This document shows positions 53,946-63,980 of a DNA stretch of 64,000 bases, one piece after another. Positions within the stretch are counted from its first letter, which is position 1. The number at the start of each line of letters is the position of its first letter. The notes under the pieces were generated by a model. The model saw only the letters and a list, made by a program, of their open reading frames with translations, ran no database searches and was not told the origin of the DNA. The position numbers and the translations under genes were made by a program. This DNA is from Prorocentrum cordatum (taxonomy: Eukaryota > Sar > Dinophyceae > Prorocentrales > Prorocentraceae), in assembly GCA_963575745.1 (NCBI GenBank), contig CAUYUJ010015281.1:162501-226500 (forward strand), written 5' to 3'.

Positions 53946-54057
53946 CCTCCTCCTCCTCCTCCTCCTCCTCCTCCTCCTCCTCCTCCTCCTCCTCCTCCTC
54001 CTCCCCCCCTCCTCCTCCCTCCTCCTCCTCCTCCTCCTCCTCCCTCCTCCCCCCCTC

Positions 54058-54089
<32 letters not shown>

Positions 54090-54165
54090 TCCTCCTCCCC
54101 CCCCTCCTCCTCCTCCTCCTCCTCCCCCTCCTCCTCCATCTCCTCCTCCCCCTTCCGCATCTGCA
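53945..54165 (+). repeat. (TCC)n microsatellite
   Basis: About 220 bp of CCT repeats with C-run variants. Confidence 0.97.
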
Positions 54166-54214
54166 GGCCGTAATTCGTGACACTTTCGTTCGGCCCGACA
54201 CTTGCCTAGCCCCC

Positions 54215-54298
54215 CGAGGAGGAGGAGGACGAGGAGGAGGAGGAGAAGGAGGAGGAGGAGGAGGGCGAGGAAGAGGAGGAGGAGGAGGAGGAGGGCGC
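54215..54298 (+). repeat. (GGA)n microsatellite in opposite sense
   Basis: GGA repeats on the plus strand, about 50 bp beyond a TCC tract and 170 bp before another, so the three tracts can pair as hairpins. Confidence 0.95.
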
Positions 54299-54464
54299 CA
54301 CCACCAAGCCTCGCCCCCCGAGGTCTAAAGGATCGAGGGGCCCCCCCTTGCGCGGTCGGCTCCCCGAGCCCGATCGCCTCCCGCGGTCCCCGAGCCTCGA
54401 TCGCCTCCTCGACGGTCGGCCCCGACGCGGGCCCTCTGGGCCTCGCTCCAGGCGGGGCTCCCTC

Positions 54465-54682
54465 CTGCTCCTCCTCTTCATCGTGTTCCTCCTCCTCCTC
54501 CGCCGCCTCCTCCTCCTTCTCCTCCTCCTATTCCTCCTCCTCCTCCTCCTCCTCCTCCTCCTCCTCCTGCTCCTCCTGCTCCTCCTCCGCCTCCTGTTCC
54601 TCTTCCCCCTCCCCCTCCTCCTCCTCCTCCTCCTCCTCCTCCTCCTCCTCCTCCTCCATCTCCTCCTCCTCCTCCTCCTCGG
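54465..54682 (+). repeat. (TCC)n microsatellite
   Basis: TCC repeats with a few CTG and CTT variants. Confidence 0.97.
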
Positions 54683-54783
54683 GGGAGGGAGGCGAACGGA
54701 CGACGACGGCGCCGAGGGCACAGGTGGGGGAGGACCAGGAGATAGAGGGCCAAGATGGCCGGGCGAAGCCAGGAAGGCCTCAG

Positions 54784-55572
54784 CTACTGCATCGGCCGCG
54801 TCCAAGCGGTCGAGAAGCACCTGCTCCTCGGGATCCTGGGGAGGGTCCTGCGCCAGCGGGCGGCAGCAAGACCGTTCTCGGCCTGACCCTCGCTGGGAGG
54901 CTCCAGGTCCTGAAGGAACTGCTGCTTCTGGGCTAAACTTGCCAAGAGCTGGGCCAGAGGGATGGAGGGGCGCAGCTTCACCCAGGGCCTCTTGGGGTGA
55001 AAGTCTTGACAAATTTGCTCCCGTGCATACTTGGATCCTCGATTCTGGCTGTCGGAAAAACGCTTGGGACCGCCACTGCACAAGTTGCGTGGTTTAGAGA
55101 CCGCGTCAGCTCCACCATTCTGACAAGCAATGAGGAAACCCTCGTCAGTCTCGCAGTCGGCCACTGCCAGCTTGCGACGGTGCCTGTCGGCAGCGAGGGA
55201 TTTGAGAGGGGAATTGCCAGTGCACTTCTTTTTGAGCCTGGCTTCGTTCCTCGCCCCACGAAGGGCTCTTGTCTTGCACAGCTTGCAAGCCCACCCACCG
55301 AGGCCCCGAGTCCAATCGTGCACCAGGCGACCCCACGGAGCCACGGGAGGGCGAAGGGGGGGCACGGCCGCAGCCCCGACTGGGGGAGGGTTGGACTTGC
55401 TAGGCTTGGCCAACTCTTTGCCCCCGGGCCCGGAAGCAATGGGAAACCACTGTGGCACGACGAGACAAGCATAGTGACAAAAAAGGACCGCGACAATTTG
55501 AAACGCGATTCTGACTGTCGCACGTCGGCCGCGGAAGGTCGCGACAACTCGTTGGCCGCCCACTTCGCCCAC
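54784..55572 (-). pseudogene. LINE 2: C-terminal region with cysteine motif
   Basis: Open on the minus strand for 262 codons. Around 55330-55230 it encodes VHDWTRGLGGWACKLCKT followed by LKKKC, a C-x2-C...C arrangement like the C-terminal tail motif of dinoflagellate LINE proteins as I remember it. The downstream part (KLRPSIPLAQLLASLAQKQQ) is Gln/Leu-rich. Not recognised otherwise. Confidence 0.5.
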
Positions 55573-55689
55573 CGATCCTCGGCATTTCCCGAAGCGCGCC
55601 GCTATTCCTCTGCCTGGGGCTCAAATTTGGAGAGCTCTTGATGCGATTTGATTTGAATTAGGTCGATGTCCCGACTTCAGCTGGCACAG

Positions 55690-55960
55690 CAATTAACAAC
55701 ATGAGGCCCCAATACACTTGTTTGGTGACAGGCCTGAAGCACGAAACTTGCAGGTGCCAGTGCAGTCAGCTATTAGGACCGTGATGTTGCTTCCGAGCTT
55801 GGCCGCAGCATATGCTGCTTAGAACTCTGCTGCGGGTGAGGTATGAGGCAACGCCTTACCGACAGGGCCCGCTAAAACAGCTATAGCTTCACCCGTGACA
55901 GGGTCGATGACTACAACGGCCCACCCGGCTCGGTGATAACACCTGGGACCCGTTGTTAAA
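55690..55960 (-). pseudogene. LINE 2: RNase H remnant
   Basis: The minus strand encodes RAGWAVVVIDPVTGEAIAV, LAGPVGKALPHTSPAAEF, a TAA, then AAYAAAKLGSNITVLIADC. The pattern 'aGWAvv.....G......GPv...lpqts.aaE' and later '..v..DC' is the core of a LINE RNase H. The expected first motif is split by a frame change and reads NNGS where DGS is expected. It lies after the RT, the usual position. Confidence 0.65.
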
Positions 55961-56001
55961 ACACGATCCGTCTAGGTACGAATTACCCTGCAAGGCTTGG
56001 G

Positions 56002-56778
56002 CTATAGTGGCGTTCGGGTCGAACGCCCACAGGGTCGCTTCCTCGAAGCAAAGCCCTGCTGGGGCATTGACTTCAGAGTTGGCCCTGACATCGGGGCACG
56101 CCTGAACATGAGTCCAGCACTCATTCTCAAGGGCATCGATGTCTTAAGGGTGAGATGATCAGTGCGATCAGCCGCCGAAAGGATGCATTCGAGCAGTCTG
56201 TGATGGATGCTGTCATGATCACGCCCGCACGGGAGTTTGCAGCAAATCTCATAGCCCACCTCTCGAATACCGAACTTGGTCCATATACTCTGGGGGAGGA
56301 GGGCGAGGAAGATAGAACGATCCCGAGGGGTACGGGAGGGGGAATTGAGGACGCCGAGGGCAACAGAAACGCACACCTGACCCTCCACCCATCCCAGTCG
56401 CTCGCTGGCTTCCTCCACCAGCCAGTCCCGCCATGACTTCTGCAGCGCGGCGGAGAAAAGGCGGGCGAGACCGAGGTGAGGGGGGAAACTGAACAAATCC
56501 GCGTCCGAGAACTCGCCTTCCACCCAAGTCTGCTGAGCGAGAGAAGGCATGTTCCGAAGGGGCCCCGGGAGTTCGACCACCTTCACGGAGGGAGCAGCCG
56601 AAATGGGGGCGACTAGATCTCGGAGTTGGTCCAGGGTGATATCTCCGTCCCCGCTGGCCGCAGCTCTCCGAATTATCTTGCCCCTGTTAAACACCAGCCT
56701 ACCACCACCGTCCAAGTTGGGTCGCTGATGATGATGAGGAGGAGGAGGAGGCTGAGGGAGCGAGGTCTGGTGCAGCAT
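56002..56778 (-). pseudogene. LINE 2: post-RT region with HHR-cysteine motif
   Basis: Contains EVGYEICCKLPCGRDHDS then IHHRLLECILSAADR, the Cys/His segment that follows the RT thumb in many LINEs (c..C......HhlleC). It overlaps the RT palm segment in another frame, so a frame change lies near 56700, next to a tcctcc/gatgat simple repeat. Confidence 0.55.
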
Positions 56779-57548
56779 CGCGGACCAACGGCCTGTAGAA
56801 ACGTGGGTTGGATGTCCCTCACTTCTGTGTCGTCGGCCCCTACCACCTCCGTGCCGTAGTACCCTGCCTGCTTGAGTCCTCCGGCAAACAGCTTGCTGAT
56901 GTTGGCTCCTCCTTCTCTGAGCGGCGCGACTCTACCGAGCCTCGTGCGACGGTTGTCGCGCCTCCCTTGGGCTTCGGGCCGATGCCTTTTCTTGCGAGGA
57001 CGGCCTACACAGTAATCGAGCCCAGGATTCGTGGCTGAAGCTCCTGGCTGACCTCCTTGGGGCCCCATGGCTTTAGCTAGCATCTGCCTAGGCGTGTCCG
57101 ACAACGCTAGGATTACAGACTTATGGTCGGCGATGCTGCATTGCAACTTGTCGACAATCAGATCCCCAAAGTCTTGGGCGGCGTCCGTCGTAGCATGCAG
57201 GACTTCGAGCATAGACTGGCCCTGGGACTGCTGAAGGAAATCGTCTGTGAAGACACTTAGCTGTACTGTTCTATGCCTGGACTGCCAAGCAGTAGGGTCG
57301 CCAATACAATCGCCTTGGACGAGAAACGTGGCAGCACTGCCCCACGCTGGCAAGCACCTGGTGGCATGCCCGGCGTGCGCGACTAGCGCTGCATAGGATG
57401 CCACGCGCTGCGACTTGTACTGAATTCGACTCACAGCCAAGATGCGCGCGCTGCAGTTGTGTTCTTGGCCTTGATAGCAAGAACATCTGGAGCGACGTGC
57501 TCGCAATCTGGACAAGTCCCACGGAACAGCGCCCGTGTGCAGCAGCAC
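56673..57548 (-). pseudogene. LINE 2: reverse transcriptase palm
   Basis: Motif C is TVQLSVFTDDFLQQSQGQ (Asp pair near 57245), followed by the usual KS..L segment (ADHKSVILALSDTPRQ) and GLDYCVGRPRKKRHR. A thumb-like KLFAGGLKQAGYYGTEVVG comes next. Motif A and upstream motifs were not found in this frame, so the 5' part of the RT is lost or shifted. The sequence is clearly distinct from LINE 1. Confidence 0.72.
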
Positions 57549-58645
57549 GGGCTTGACTCACTGTCCTAGCTCTGCCTGCGAGGCCTGGAGGTGCACGAAT
57601 TCAGAGACTGACCGACCCCTGCTTGGCGGCACAACAAAGGCTGGTGGCGTGCCTTTTTCCAGTCTTTGGCCACACACTTTCCAGCGCGGGCCCAGAATAT
57701 GTAGGGGGTGGGGAACATGCCGATGCTTCGATACTGCGGCTTGTCCCCGACACTCGTATGTTTGGGGGCGAGGACGGTCAAGACAGCTCTGAGAACCGAT
57801 GGAAAGCACCCAACGACTCGACCAGGGCGAAAAGAGAGCCCACTATCTGAGGGCCTTCTTCACTAATCATGGTGAAATGAACGGGGCGGAATCCATCCAA
57901 CGCCACGCCAGTAAGCTTTCAAACGGGCGAGGATCTCATCTTGAACACCCCCTTCAAACATCGGGCCTTCGTGACACTGGGAACGCCATAGCTCCTGCAA
58001 CCTGCCCGCGTCCGCCTGCGGCATGTGACTGGGCCCCCCCGACCATCCCCCTTCCGTACTTGGCGGCCCGTGGCTTTTCGTGGGGCGGGGGAGCGGGCGC
58101 AGGCGCGTGTTTTGCCCCTCCTTGCATCGCCGTGGCCATCCATTCCCCCCATTGCGGGCTGCTGTCCACCGTGCTCTGCCACTCCTCGCTGATGCTATCC
58201 TCCAGCCATCCCCAGAAGTCTGAGAGCATCCGACCAACTAGATCAGTATTCATATTGCTGTCCTGGGCATCTATTCCGACTGCCATGAACACGTTGCGAT
58301 ACGAATCGAGATGCTGCGAAACCTGCCTGGGCTGCTGAACTGCTGCGGCAGGTTCTGCACCTCTTCCAGGGCCCACAGGACCTCACTTTCGTGCGCCCCC
58401 GGGCATGGCAAGGATTGCCCCGAAAAGATTAAGCGGACGATTTGAACTTTGCCTCGAAGCCACATCAGCGGCTTTGCGAGCGAGCCCCAGACCCAGGATT
58501 TCTGATGCTGTTGCTGGAACTTGGTAGCTAATAACCATTTAATATGATGTGGAAGACCCTCGAAGCGACGGAGATCTGAGCTGCGCGTATGTGTCCAGGA
58601 GCAGATATCTTTCCATGTCCCGGACCAGGGCCTGATTAGCTGCAT
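57549..58645 (-). pseudogene. LINE 2: region between ORF1-like part and RT, frames scrambled
   Basis: Short overlapping minus frames with protein-like stretches such as CPGAHESEVLWALEEVQNLP and LVGRMLSDFWGWLEDSIS. An endonuclease would be expected here, but its motifs were not seen. Confidence 0.4.
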
Positions 58646-59441
58646 CCCAGACTGCCTCCTTGACCGAAGGACTGCGCGCTGAGGGCGACCCGTCCTCCAA
58701 GAGAAAGATATTTTCCGCTTGCTTCATCGCCGCCGCAGCTGCTGTCCAGGGAAGCCCGGGAAGCCTGAGACCCAAGGGGCGTGACTTAGGGAGCTGCCGA
58801 GACTGCTGCAATACTGGTGCAAAGTACTGACCGCTAGCCAACGCCAGCTGCACCACTCGGTGCGGCGTCATCGGGATGCCAACGTTTCTATACTTTGCAC
58901 TCGCTCGTCCATCGACACAGAAACCAGGAAATGGTCCAGGACAGATCTGCTGCCGGACTGAATCAGAGCAGTGGGAATAAGATCGAACCTCTGGTCCTGC
59001 TTCGCAGACGGGCGCTTTGCAGTCTAATCTCTGCGTGCACGCAATCTCTCTGCAACGCTTTTGTTTCACGTTTTCGCGAGGAGTTACCAGTCGCGCACGT
59101 TTCTGCCCACGCGTCCCTCTGGATGCTCGGCTCAGTGGTGGATCTCGCATCGCCGCTGCAACTCTCTCGCCGCCGCTAACAGCCGGGCGCTTCGCTGAGA
59201 CACTCCGCGCGCGTCGTGGGAGGTGGATAGACACCATGGCAACCGGACCAAGGCCCGGAGCTTCCAGGGCGACTGCGGTCAAGCGATGAGCACTGTCAAG
59301 GTGAGGAACAGGGATCGGGGGGGCACAAAGGTGCGGTTGGTGCAAAGGTGGGTTTAGGAGGGAAAGTCGCTCCAAACGACCTTCGGAAAAAGGAAACGCG
59401 TTACACGGGAGCATCCAGCTGGGCCCGCTCCCCAGCCCCAC
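58539..59441 (-). pseudogene. LINE 2: ORF1-like segment
   Basis: 300 open codons on the minus strand. The C-terminal 80 residues look coding (WTAAAAAMKQAENIFLLEDG, VKEAVWDAANQALVRDMERY). The N-terminal part is Arg/Pro-rich and may be outside the true exon. Function unknown; placed in the LINE by strand and order. Confidence 0.4.
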
Positions 59442-59596
59442 CTTGGAATAACCCTCCCGCTACGAACCCCCGAAGGGAGAGGCTGAACACCGTAGCGGAA
59501 GCCGGCTCGAATCAGGATGGCCGCACCTTCCGAAGCTCTGCCGCACTCTGTCAAAGTAGCTCGTGCAATGGCAGCCTGCCAGCCCACTGGGCTGGC

Positions 59597-59995
59597 CTAT
59601 GATGTTGCCGTGCTGACAGCATCTGGTGGACAGACGCGAACTTCTTGGGCTAGAGCGACGCTGGGCGAGGCTGAGAAGGGGGATTTGATACAATCTTTCA
59701 CGGCTCTCCAACAGCTACCGCTGACAGTCGCCACCTTGAGGATTTTACCCATCAGACCTGGGATTGACGAGTGCCTCCTGGTGGTATTGAGGCGCTTAAG
59801 GACGCGCACCTGGGCAGGGTCCGGGTTGGCCTCCAGGTTGGAATCCAAAGCATTGAGGTGCGCCGCCAAGCTTCGCTTGTTTTGCTGGTCAGTCTGATCC
59901 ATTAGATCAGCCAAATCTTCAAGTTCATCGGGAGGTGGAGCGCCACCTGTCTGGCCTGGAAGTTGCTGTTGCTGCACAGGCTGTTGCTGAGGGGG

Positions 59996-60030
<35 letters not shown>

Positions 60031-60720
60031 AAGGCTGCTGGGGAGGAGGCTGCAGCAGTAGCTGCTGCTGCTGCTGCTGCTGCTGCTGTGGCGGGCCATC
60101 TCCTCCTTCCCCCTGCTGGTCCTCCTTCTGCTCCTCCTTCAGCCCCTGCTCCCCGTACTGCTCCGTCTGCCGCTCCCGCTGCCCCAGCTTCGGGCGCGGG
60201 TACGACCGGCGCTGCCGCCGCCGCGGGCGAAGGTACGACCAGCGCTGCCGCCGCCGCGGGCGGGCTGCGGGCCCCCCCTTCCCCGCTGCTGATGCCGCCG
60301 CCGCGCTCTGCTGGAGCTGCCAGACCCTCCACGAGGCCCTGGAGTTGGGGGAGGGCTGCTAGCCAGGAAAGCTGGAAGGTGAGATTGGGCGACGCTGAGG
60401 GGCCCGGCTTGAACAGACTACTCTGCGACAGCTGCATTCCGAGTGACTGCCAACTGGGCCTCGAGAGCCTTGACTGCTGCTTCGTACCTTCGGATCCTCT
60501 ATTCCCCCTTGGAGAGCTGATCCAGGCGCTGCGCAATATTTCCCAACAGCGCGTTGTTGGCAGAGCGGGTATTATGTAACTTCTTGTTCTGCGCATCCAG
60601 CTGGTCGAACAGACTTTCGAGCCTGCCCTGGATACTGCGAAAAGACAGTGTTGAACGCTTTGATTGCTGAAGCTCCTGCTAGCAGTCTTGACCAGATGAT
60701 GCTCTGGGTCGAGGCCCGAC
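59597..60720 (-). pseudogene. LINE 2: Gln-rich and coiled-coil-like ORF1 region
   Basis: Near 60660-60540 the minus strand encodes FRSIQGRLESLFDQLDAQNK and NALLGNIAQRLDQLSKG, a heptad-like helix as in LINE ORF1 proteins. A (CAG)n stretch (59998-60088) follows, then ELEDLADLMDQTDQQNKRS and LNALDSNLEANPDPAQVRVL. Stops and frame changes interrupt it. Confidence 0.5.
59998..60088 (+). repeat. (CTG)n microsatellite
   Basis: CTG/CAG repeats in two runs; on the minus strand they lie in the Gln-rich region of LINE 2. Confidence 0.95.
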
Positions 60721-60728
60721 CGTCTAAG

Positions 60729-60901
60729 CTAGGGCTCCCAACTTCGCGCTTCGCGCTTCGCGAAGCGCGAAGCGCGAATAACTTCGCGCTCTCGCGCCGC
60801 CCTCCCAAAGGGAGAATAGGAGGACGAGGAGGAGGGGGAGAAGGAACGAGGACCGCGAAGCGCGAAGCGCGAATAACTTCGCGCCCTCGAGGGAGCCCTT
60901 G
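60729..60901 (+). mobile_element. CAAGGG element, copy D (TSD CTAAG), inside LINE 2
   Basis: 173 bp, ends CTAGGGCTCCC / GGGAGCCCTTG, flanked by a CTAAG duplication (60724-60728 and 60902-60906). One end has mutated from CAAGGG to CTAGGG. It sits between the 5' part and the coiled-coil part of LINE 2, so it inserted after the LINE. Confidence 0.94.
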
Positions 60902-61360
60902 CTAAGGAAACCGAGGTACCCCCATGCAAAACTGACTGGGTCGGGCTGCTGCTGCTGCTGCTGTTGCTGGCTGCCGGCGATGCTGGGGCCGCTTCCTCCC
61001 GGGGGGTCCTGAGGCTGCTCCTCGGGCCTGGCGATCTCCACCCCCCTGGCTGGGGAAGAGATTTGGCTGTCGCATGCGGGCGGGATCGACCAGGAGTGGG
61101 CAGGGCAAAACTAACCTTCCACTTGATGCCATGACCACACTCCCCGCAAAAGTTGGCCCGCCGATTGGCCCGGATGCATCCTTGGCGGTGCGGATTGCTG
61201 CGCTGGTGATACATACGCACGACCTTCGGACGCCATTGCAGGCACAGAACTCTGTGGAGGAAGACCACAAACAAAACTGCCTGATAGGAAGATGGGGTAC
61301 CCGCGCTTCGCATGCATGTGCTGCTGCTTGAGCGAGGTTGGGAAATTAAGGAGCAGGCCC
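60902..61360 (-). pseudogene. LINE 2: 5' coding region with Cys-rich segment
   Basis: Starts just after the spliced-leader relic. One minus frame reads GCIRANRRANFCGECGHGIKWK (C-x8-C-x2-C-x-H), a possible small zinc motif; another reads ARPEEQPQDPPGGSGPSIAG, a poly-Gln run and PDPVSFAWGYLG. The frame has therefore shifted between them. Confidence 0.42.
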
Positions 61361-61382
61361 CTTGAACCAAAATGGCTACGGA
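61361..61382 (-). other. Relict dinoflagellate spliced leader
   Basis: The minus strand reads TCCGTAGCCATTTTGG followed by TTCAAG. The dinoflagellate leader is DCCGUAGCCAUUUUGG-CUCAAG, so 21 of 22 positions match (C to T near the end). It is followed by GGGGCC, not the GT of an SL RNA gene donor, so it is a leader copied from a trans-spliced mRNA, not an SL gene. It abuts a TCC tract on one side and LINE 2 on the other. Confidence 0.93.
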
Positions 61383-61396
61383 GGGAGGATGAGGAT

Positions 61397-61428
<32 letters not shown>

Positions 61429-62110
61429 GAAGGAGGAGGAGAAGAAGAACCAGTGTAAACCCAAGAGTCATCAACGATGTTGGAATCCACCCTCCCTCCA
61501 AGTTGGAAGACAGCCGCTTGAAGACCCTGAACCATGCCAAAATATTGTGCTCGGGATTCCAACGCCACGGACCAACCTCACTGTTGTGTATTGACGCCAT
61601 TCCTGGGACGTCAACACCGCGAATCAACGTAACTGTTGCGCCATCACGATTTCTGATACGTTGACTATGGAAATCCGTGAAACCCTTGCAAATGTTATAA
61701 GCGAATGTACGCGGCGCGAAAGCGAGAGCCACATATTGAAAAAGAGACGCCCTCAATCCGTAAAAATTCCTCCATCGAATGTGCGCGGCGCTAAAGCGAG
61801 AACCACAGTTTGGAAACCGTCCGCCCTCAACCTGTGAAGCTCTTGCAACTGTTTAAAGCGAATGTGCGCGGCGTGAAAGCGAGAGCCACAGTTTGAAAAC
61901 CATCCGCCCTCAATCAGTGAACCTCTTGCAACGGTTTAAAGCGAATGTGCGCGGCACTAAGGCGAGAACCACATTTTGAAAACCACCCGCCCCCCATATG
62001 TGAAACGGTTGCTAACGTTCAAGCTTCAGAGCCATACACGGCGAGGAAGCCTCAGGCGAAACGCGCGGCCCGCCGTAAACTGGCCCTCGGGGTGCAGCAG
62101 GGAGGAGCTG
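61383..62110 (-). repeat. Composite repeat, inverted copy
   Basis: Reverse complement of the order at 41905-42785: a (TCC)n-type tract (61383-61449), tgggtttacactgg (61450-61463), the ttggaatccc/tttggcatg/tcttcaag..tgtcttcc block, caagggtttcacggatttcc, about four 85-bp units (61690-62010), then cgccg.gtatggctctgaagc, tttcgcctgaggcttcctcg and caccccgagggccagtttac. The spliced-leader relic begins exactly at its TCC end. Confidence 0.9.
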
Positions 62111-62239
62111 TTCACGTGGACAAGGAATGGAGGCGGAGGCGGAGGAGATGGGGGAGAGAGGAGGAGCGCACGTCTCAGGATGTTGACCACGGGATGAAGT
62201 GTGCACGGGGCGTGCCGAAGTGCACTGTGGAGACCGCGG

Positions 62240-62340
62240 GGGGGCGGCCGCAGCAGGCAGCGGCAGCGGCAGCGGCGGCGGCGACGAGCAGCAGCAGCGC
62301 CTGCAGCAGCAGCGACAAAGGGGGGGGGGGTTCTTGAGGG
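62240..62340 (+). repeat. GCA/GGC low-complexity tract
   Basis: gcagcggcagcggcggcgg and agcagcagc words followed by a G-run. Confidence 0.85.
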
Positions 62341-63452
62341 CTTCCGAGGGCATCGTTGGGGCCTTTTTTTTGTTTGTCCTCTCCGCCGGGGGGTGACTGG
62401 AACGAATTTGTGATCTTTGGATCGCGCGACCGACGTGGGAAACGCCGATCAGCCAGTCGGCCCGACAGGCGCCGGTGAAGCTCGGAGCTGGCGGCGGACC
62501 TTACTGGCGCTCCTCTCTGCGGCCCAGCCGCCTGCCAGCTCCACCCCGAACGCGACAGGCGGGCACTGTAACAGCGTCGACCAAATGGCCGAAAACTGTG
62601 TGCCGAAAACTCCAAGTTAATCTTCAGGCGGCCTCCAACCACGAAAATGCCATCGCAATCCTGACTTTTTTCTCCCCCTGCTCCTGCTGTTCATTATCTG
62701 CTGTTCCTTTTCCCCCCTTCGCCCCGCTCAAGCAGGCAAGATTATTGAAGAGAGCAGCGCGGCGCGGAAAGACTATTAAACATCGCTGCGAAGCGATTTG
62801 CTCAGAACGCTTGCCATCCCAGGTGCCGCGGCACCCTTTCTGCCCCTTCTCCCAGCCTCAGGCGAATCCTTATCCACATGTTTGTCGCCGCGCTGGTACC
62901 CTCTGCCTCCACGCCTGGCCCACGCCAACGCAGGAGGTGAGCAGTGCATACTGGGTGACTGGCAGCGTAGGGGGTGAGCAGTGCATACCGACAGGGCATC
63001 TGGAGGAGAAAAATAAACAATCGCGTCATCGGACTCGGACTCGGACTCGGACTCGGCCTGCTTCACGCATCGCGAGGGTGCTGCAGGGTGGGGCCGAAGC
63101 GCCCAACAAATGCAAATAACAGTGAAACACATTCAGCATATAGTGAGACTAAAACGGACAATAACAAGATGCGTGACGAATGCAACTATGACCTGTGTGC
63201 TCGCCGGCCGCTCATGTGACGATGTAGCGAAAATGGATAGAACCAAGAATACTGGACTATGTACACGTATACAGCGTACAAACATGTTTTCACAAGTACG
63301 GATGGCAATAATATTGTGGAGAAAATGCACTTGTAATCGTCGTCGGCCGCCGTGTGGACCCCAAGCGGTGTGTACGCCATATGTGTATGTCGTGATCGAC
63401 ACAGGTCTGCACATTCTGGTGTTCGTCGGTCTGCACAAGTCGGCACATACAG
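62341..63452. other. Unassigned stretch
   Basis: No gene supported. Small repeats: gtgagcagtgcatac twice near 62937-62990, and ggactc hexamers (four) at 63033-63056. Confidence 0.45.
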
Positions 63453-63980
63453 TCAGAAAGTACAGTCACGGGTAAAGAAAGCCATGCTCCTTGACAACTT
63501 AGCGCATGGAGGACTGCACATGTATGGTTCCAGCGAGCGCTGGCTTGGATATGGTGGGCCGCTCCAGGTCCACGTGGCCTCGGTCCCTTGCATCCCATGC
63601 CCAATGATGCGCAGGTTGTTCATGCAAGTGGAGAACGTGGAGCATTTGCACAAAATAACGATGTCGGCGAACAAGCCCACTGTGAAATCCAAAGCCGCCT
63701 GCATCGGATGCAACTCTGGTAGAGCAACTCGACTTGTCTGTTCCAACATGGCGCGATCCGAAGCCCACTGTCGAGCATGCCGCAATGACGCAAAGAGACC
63801 ATGCAACTGACTACCATTATCGGGCGGATCGCCCCCAACCACATACAGCACGTCAGATCGGGCAGGCGGCACCGACCCGCACGTGCCTGGGGACGCAGCG
63901 CTCGAGTTGGCGATGGTCTCCTGCAACTTCGAAACTATGGAATTGATGTTGTTGGGCATGCAATCAGGACCAACAGGCAC
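63453..63980 (-). CDS. ORF near the right edge, unknown protein
   Basis: 175 open codons from an ATG at 63980; it may be an exon of a gene continuing off the window. Protein-like stretches include INSIVSKLQETIANSSAAS, SDVLYVVGGDPPDNGSQL, LRHARQWASDRAMLEQTS and DFTVGLFADIVILCKCST. I do not recognise the family with confidence. The tail (ACCAKLSRSM, FFTRDCTF) may be beyond the true exon. Confidence 0.45.
   Translation of the reverse strand: MPVGPDCMPNNINSIVSKLQETIANSSAASPGTCGSVPPARSDVLYVVGGDPPDNGSQLHGLFASLRHARQWASDRAMLEQTSRVALPELHPMQAALDFTVGLFADIVILCKCSTFSTCMNNLRIIGHGMQGTEATWTWSGPPYPSQRSLEPYMCSPPCAKLSRSMAFFTRDCTF

Larger units (their letters stand above)
54784..61382 (-). mobile_element. LINE-type retroelement (element 2), strongly degraded, spliced-leader-capped
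   Basis: Minus-strand pieces of one retroelement lie in the expected order: spliced-leader relic, 5' region, Gln-rich/coiled-coil ORF1-like region, RT palm, HHR-cysteine motif, RNase H, C-terminal cysteine motif. Frames change repeatedly and stops are frequent, so it is much older than element 1. A CAAGGG element interrupts it at 60729-60901. I could not identify an endonuclease. The unity of the 6.6 kb is inferred from order and strand. Confidence 0.7.

Noticed and set aside
57549-58645. APE-type endonuclease in LINE 2
   Set aside because: None of the N/E/H/D/H motif set could be recognised in any minus frame.
61361-61382. SL RNA gene
   Set aside because: The leader is followed by GGGGCC, not by a GT donor and the rest of an SL RNA, so it is an mRNA-derived relic.
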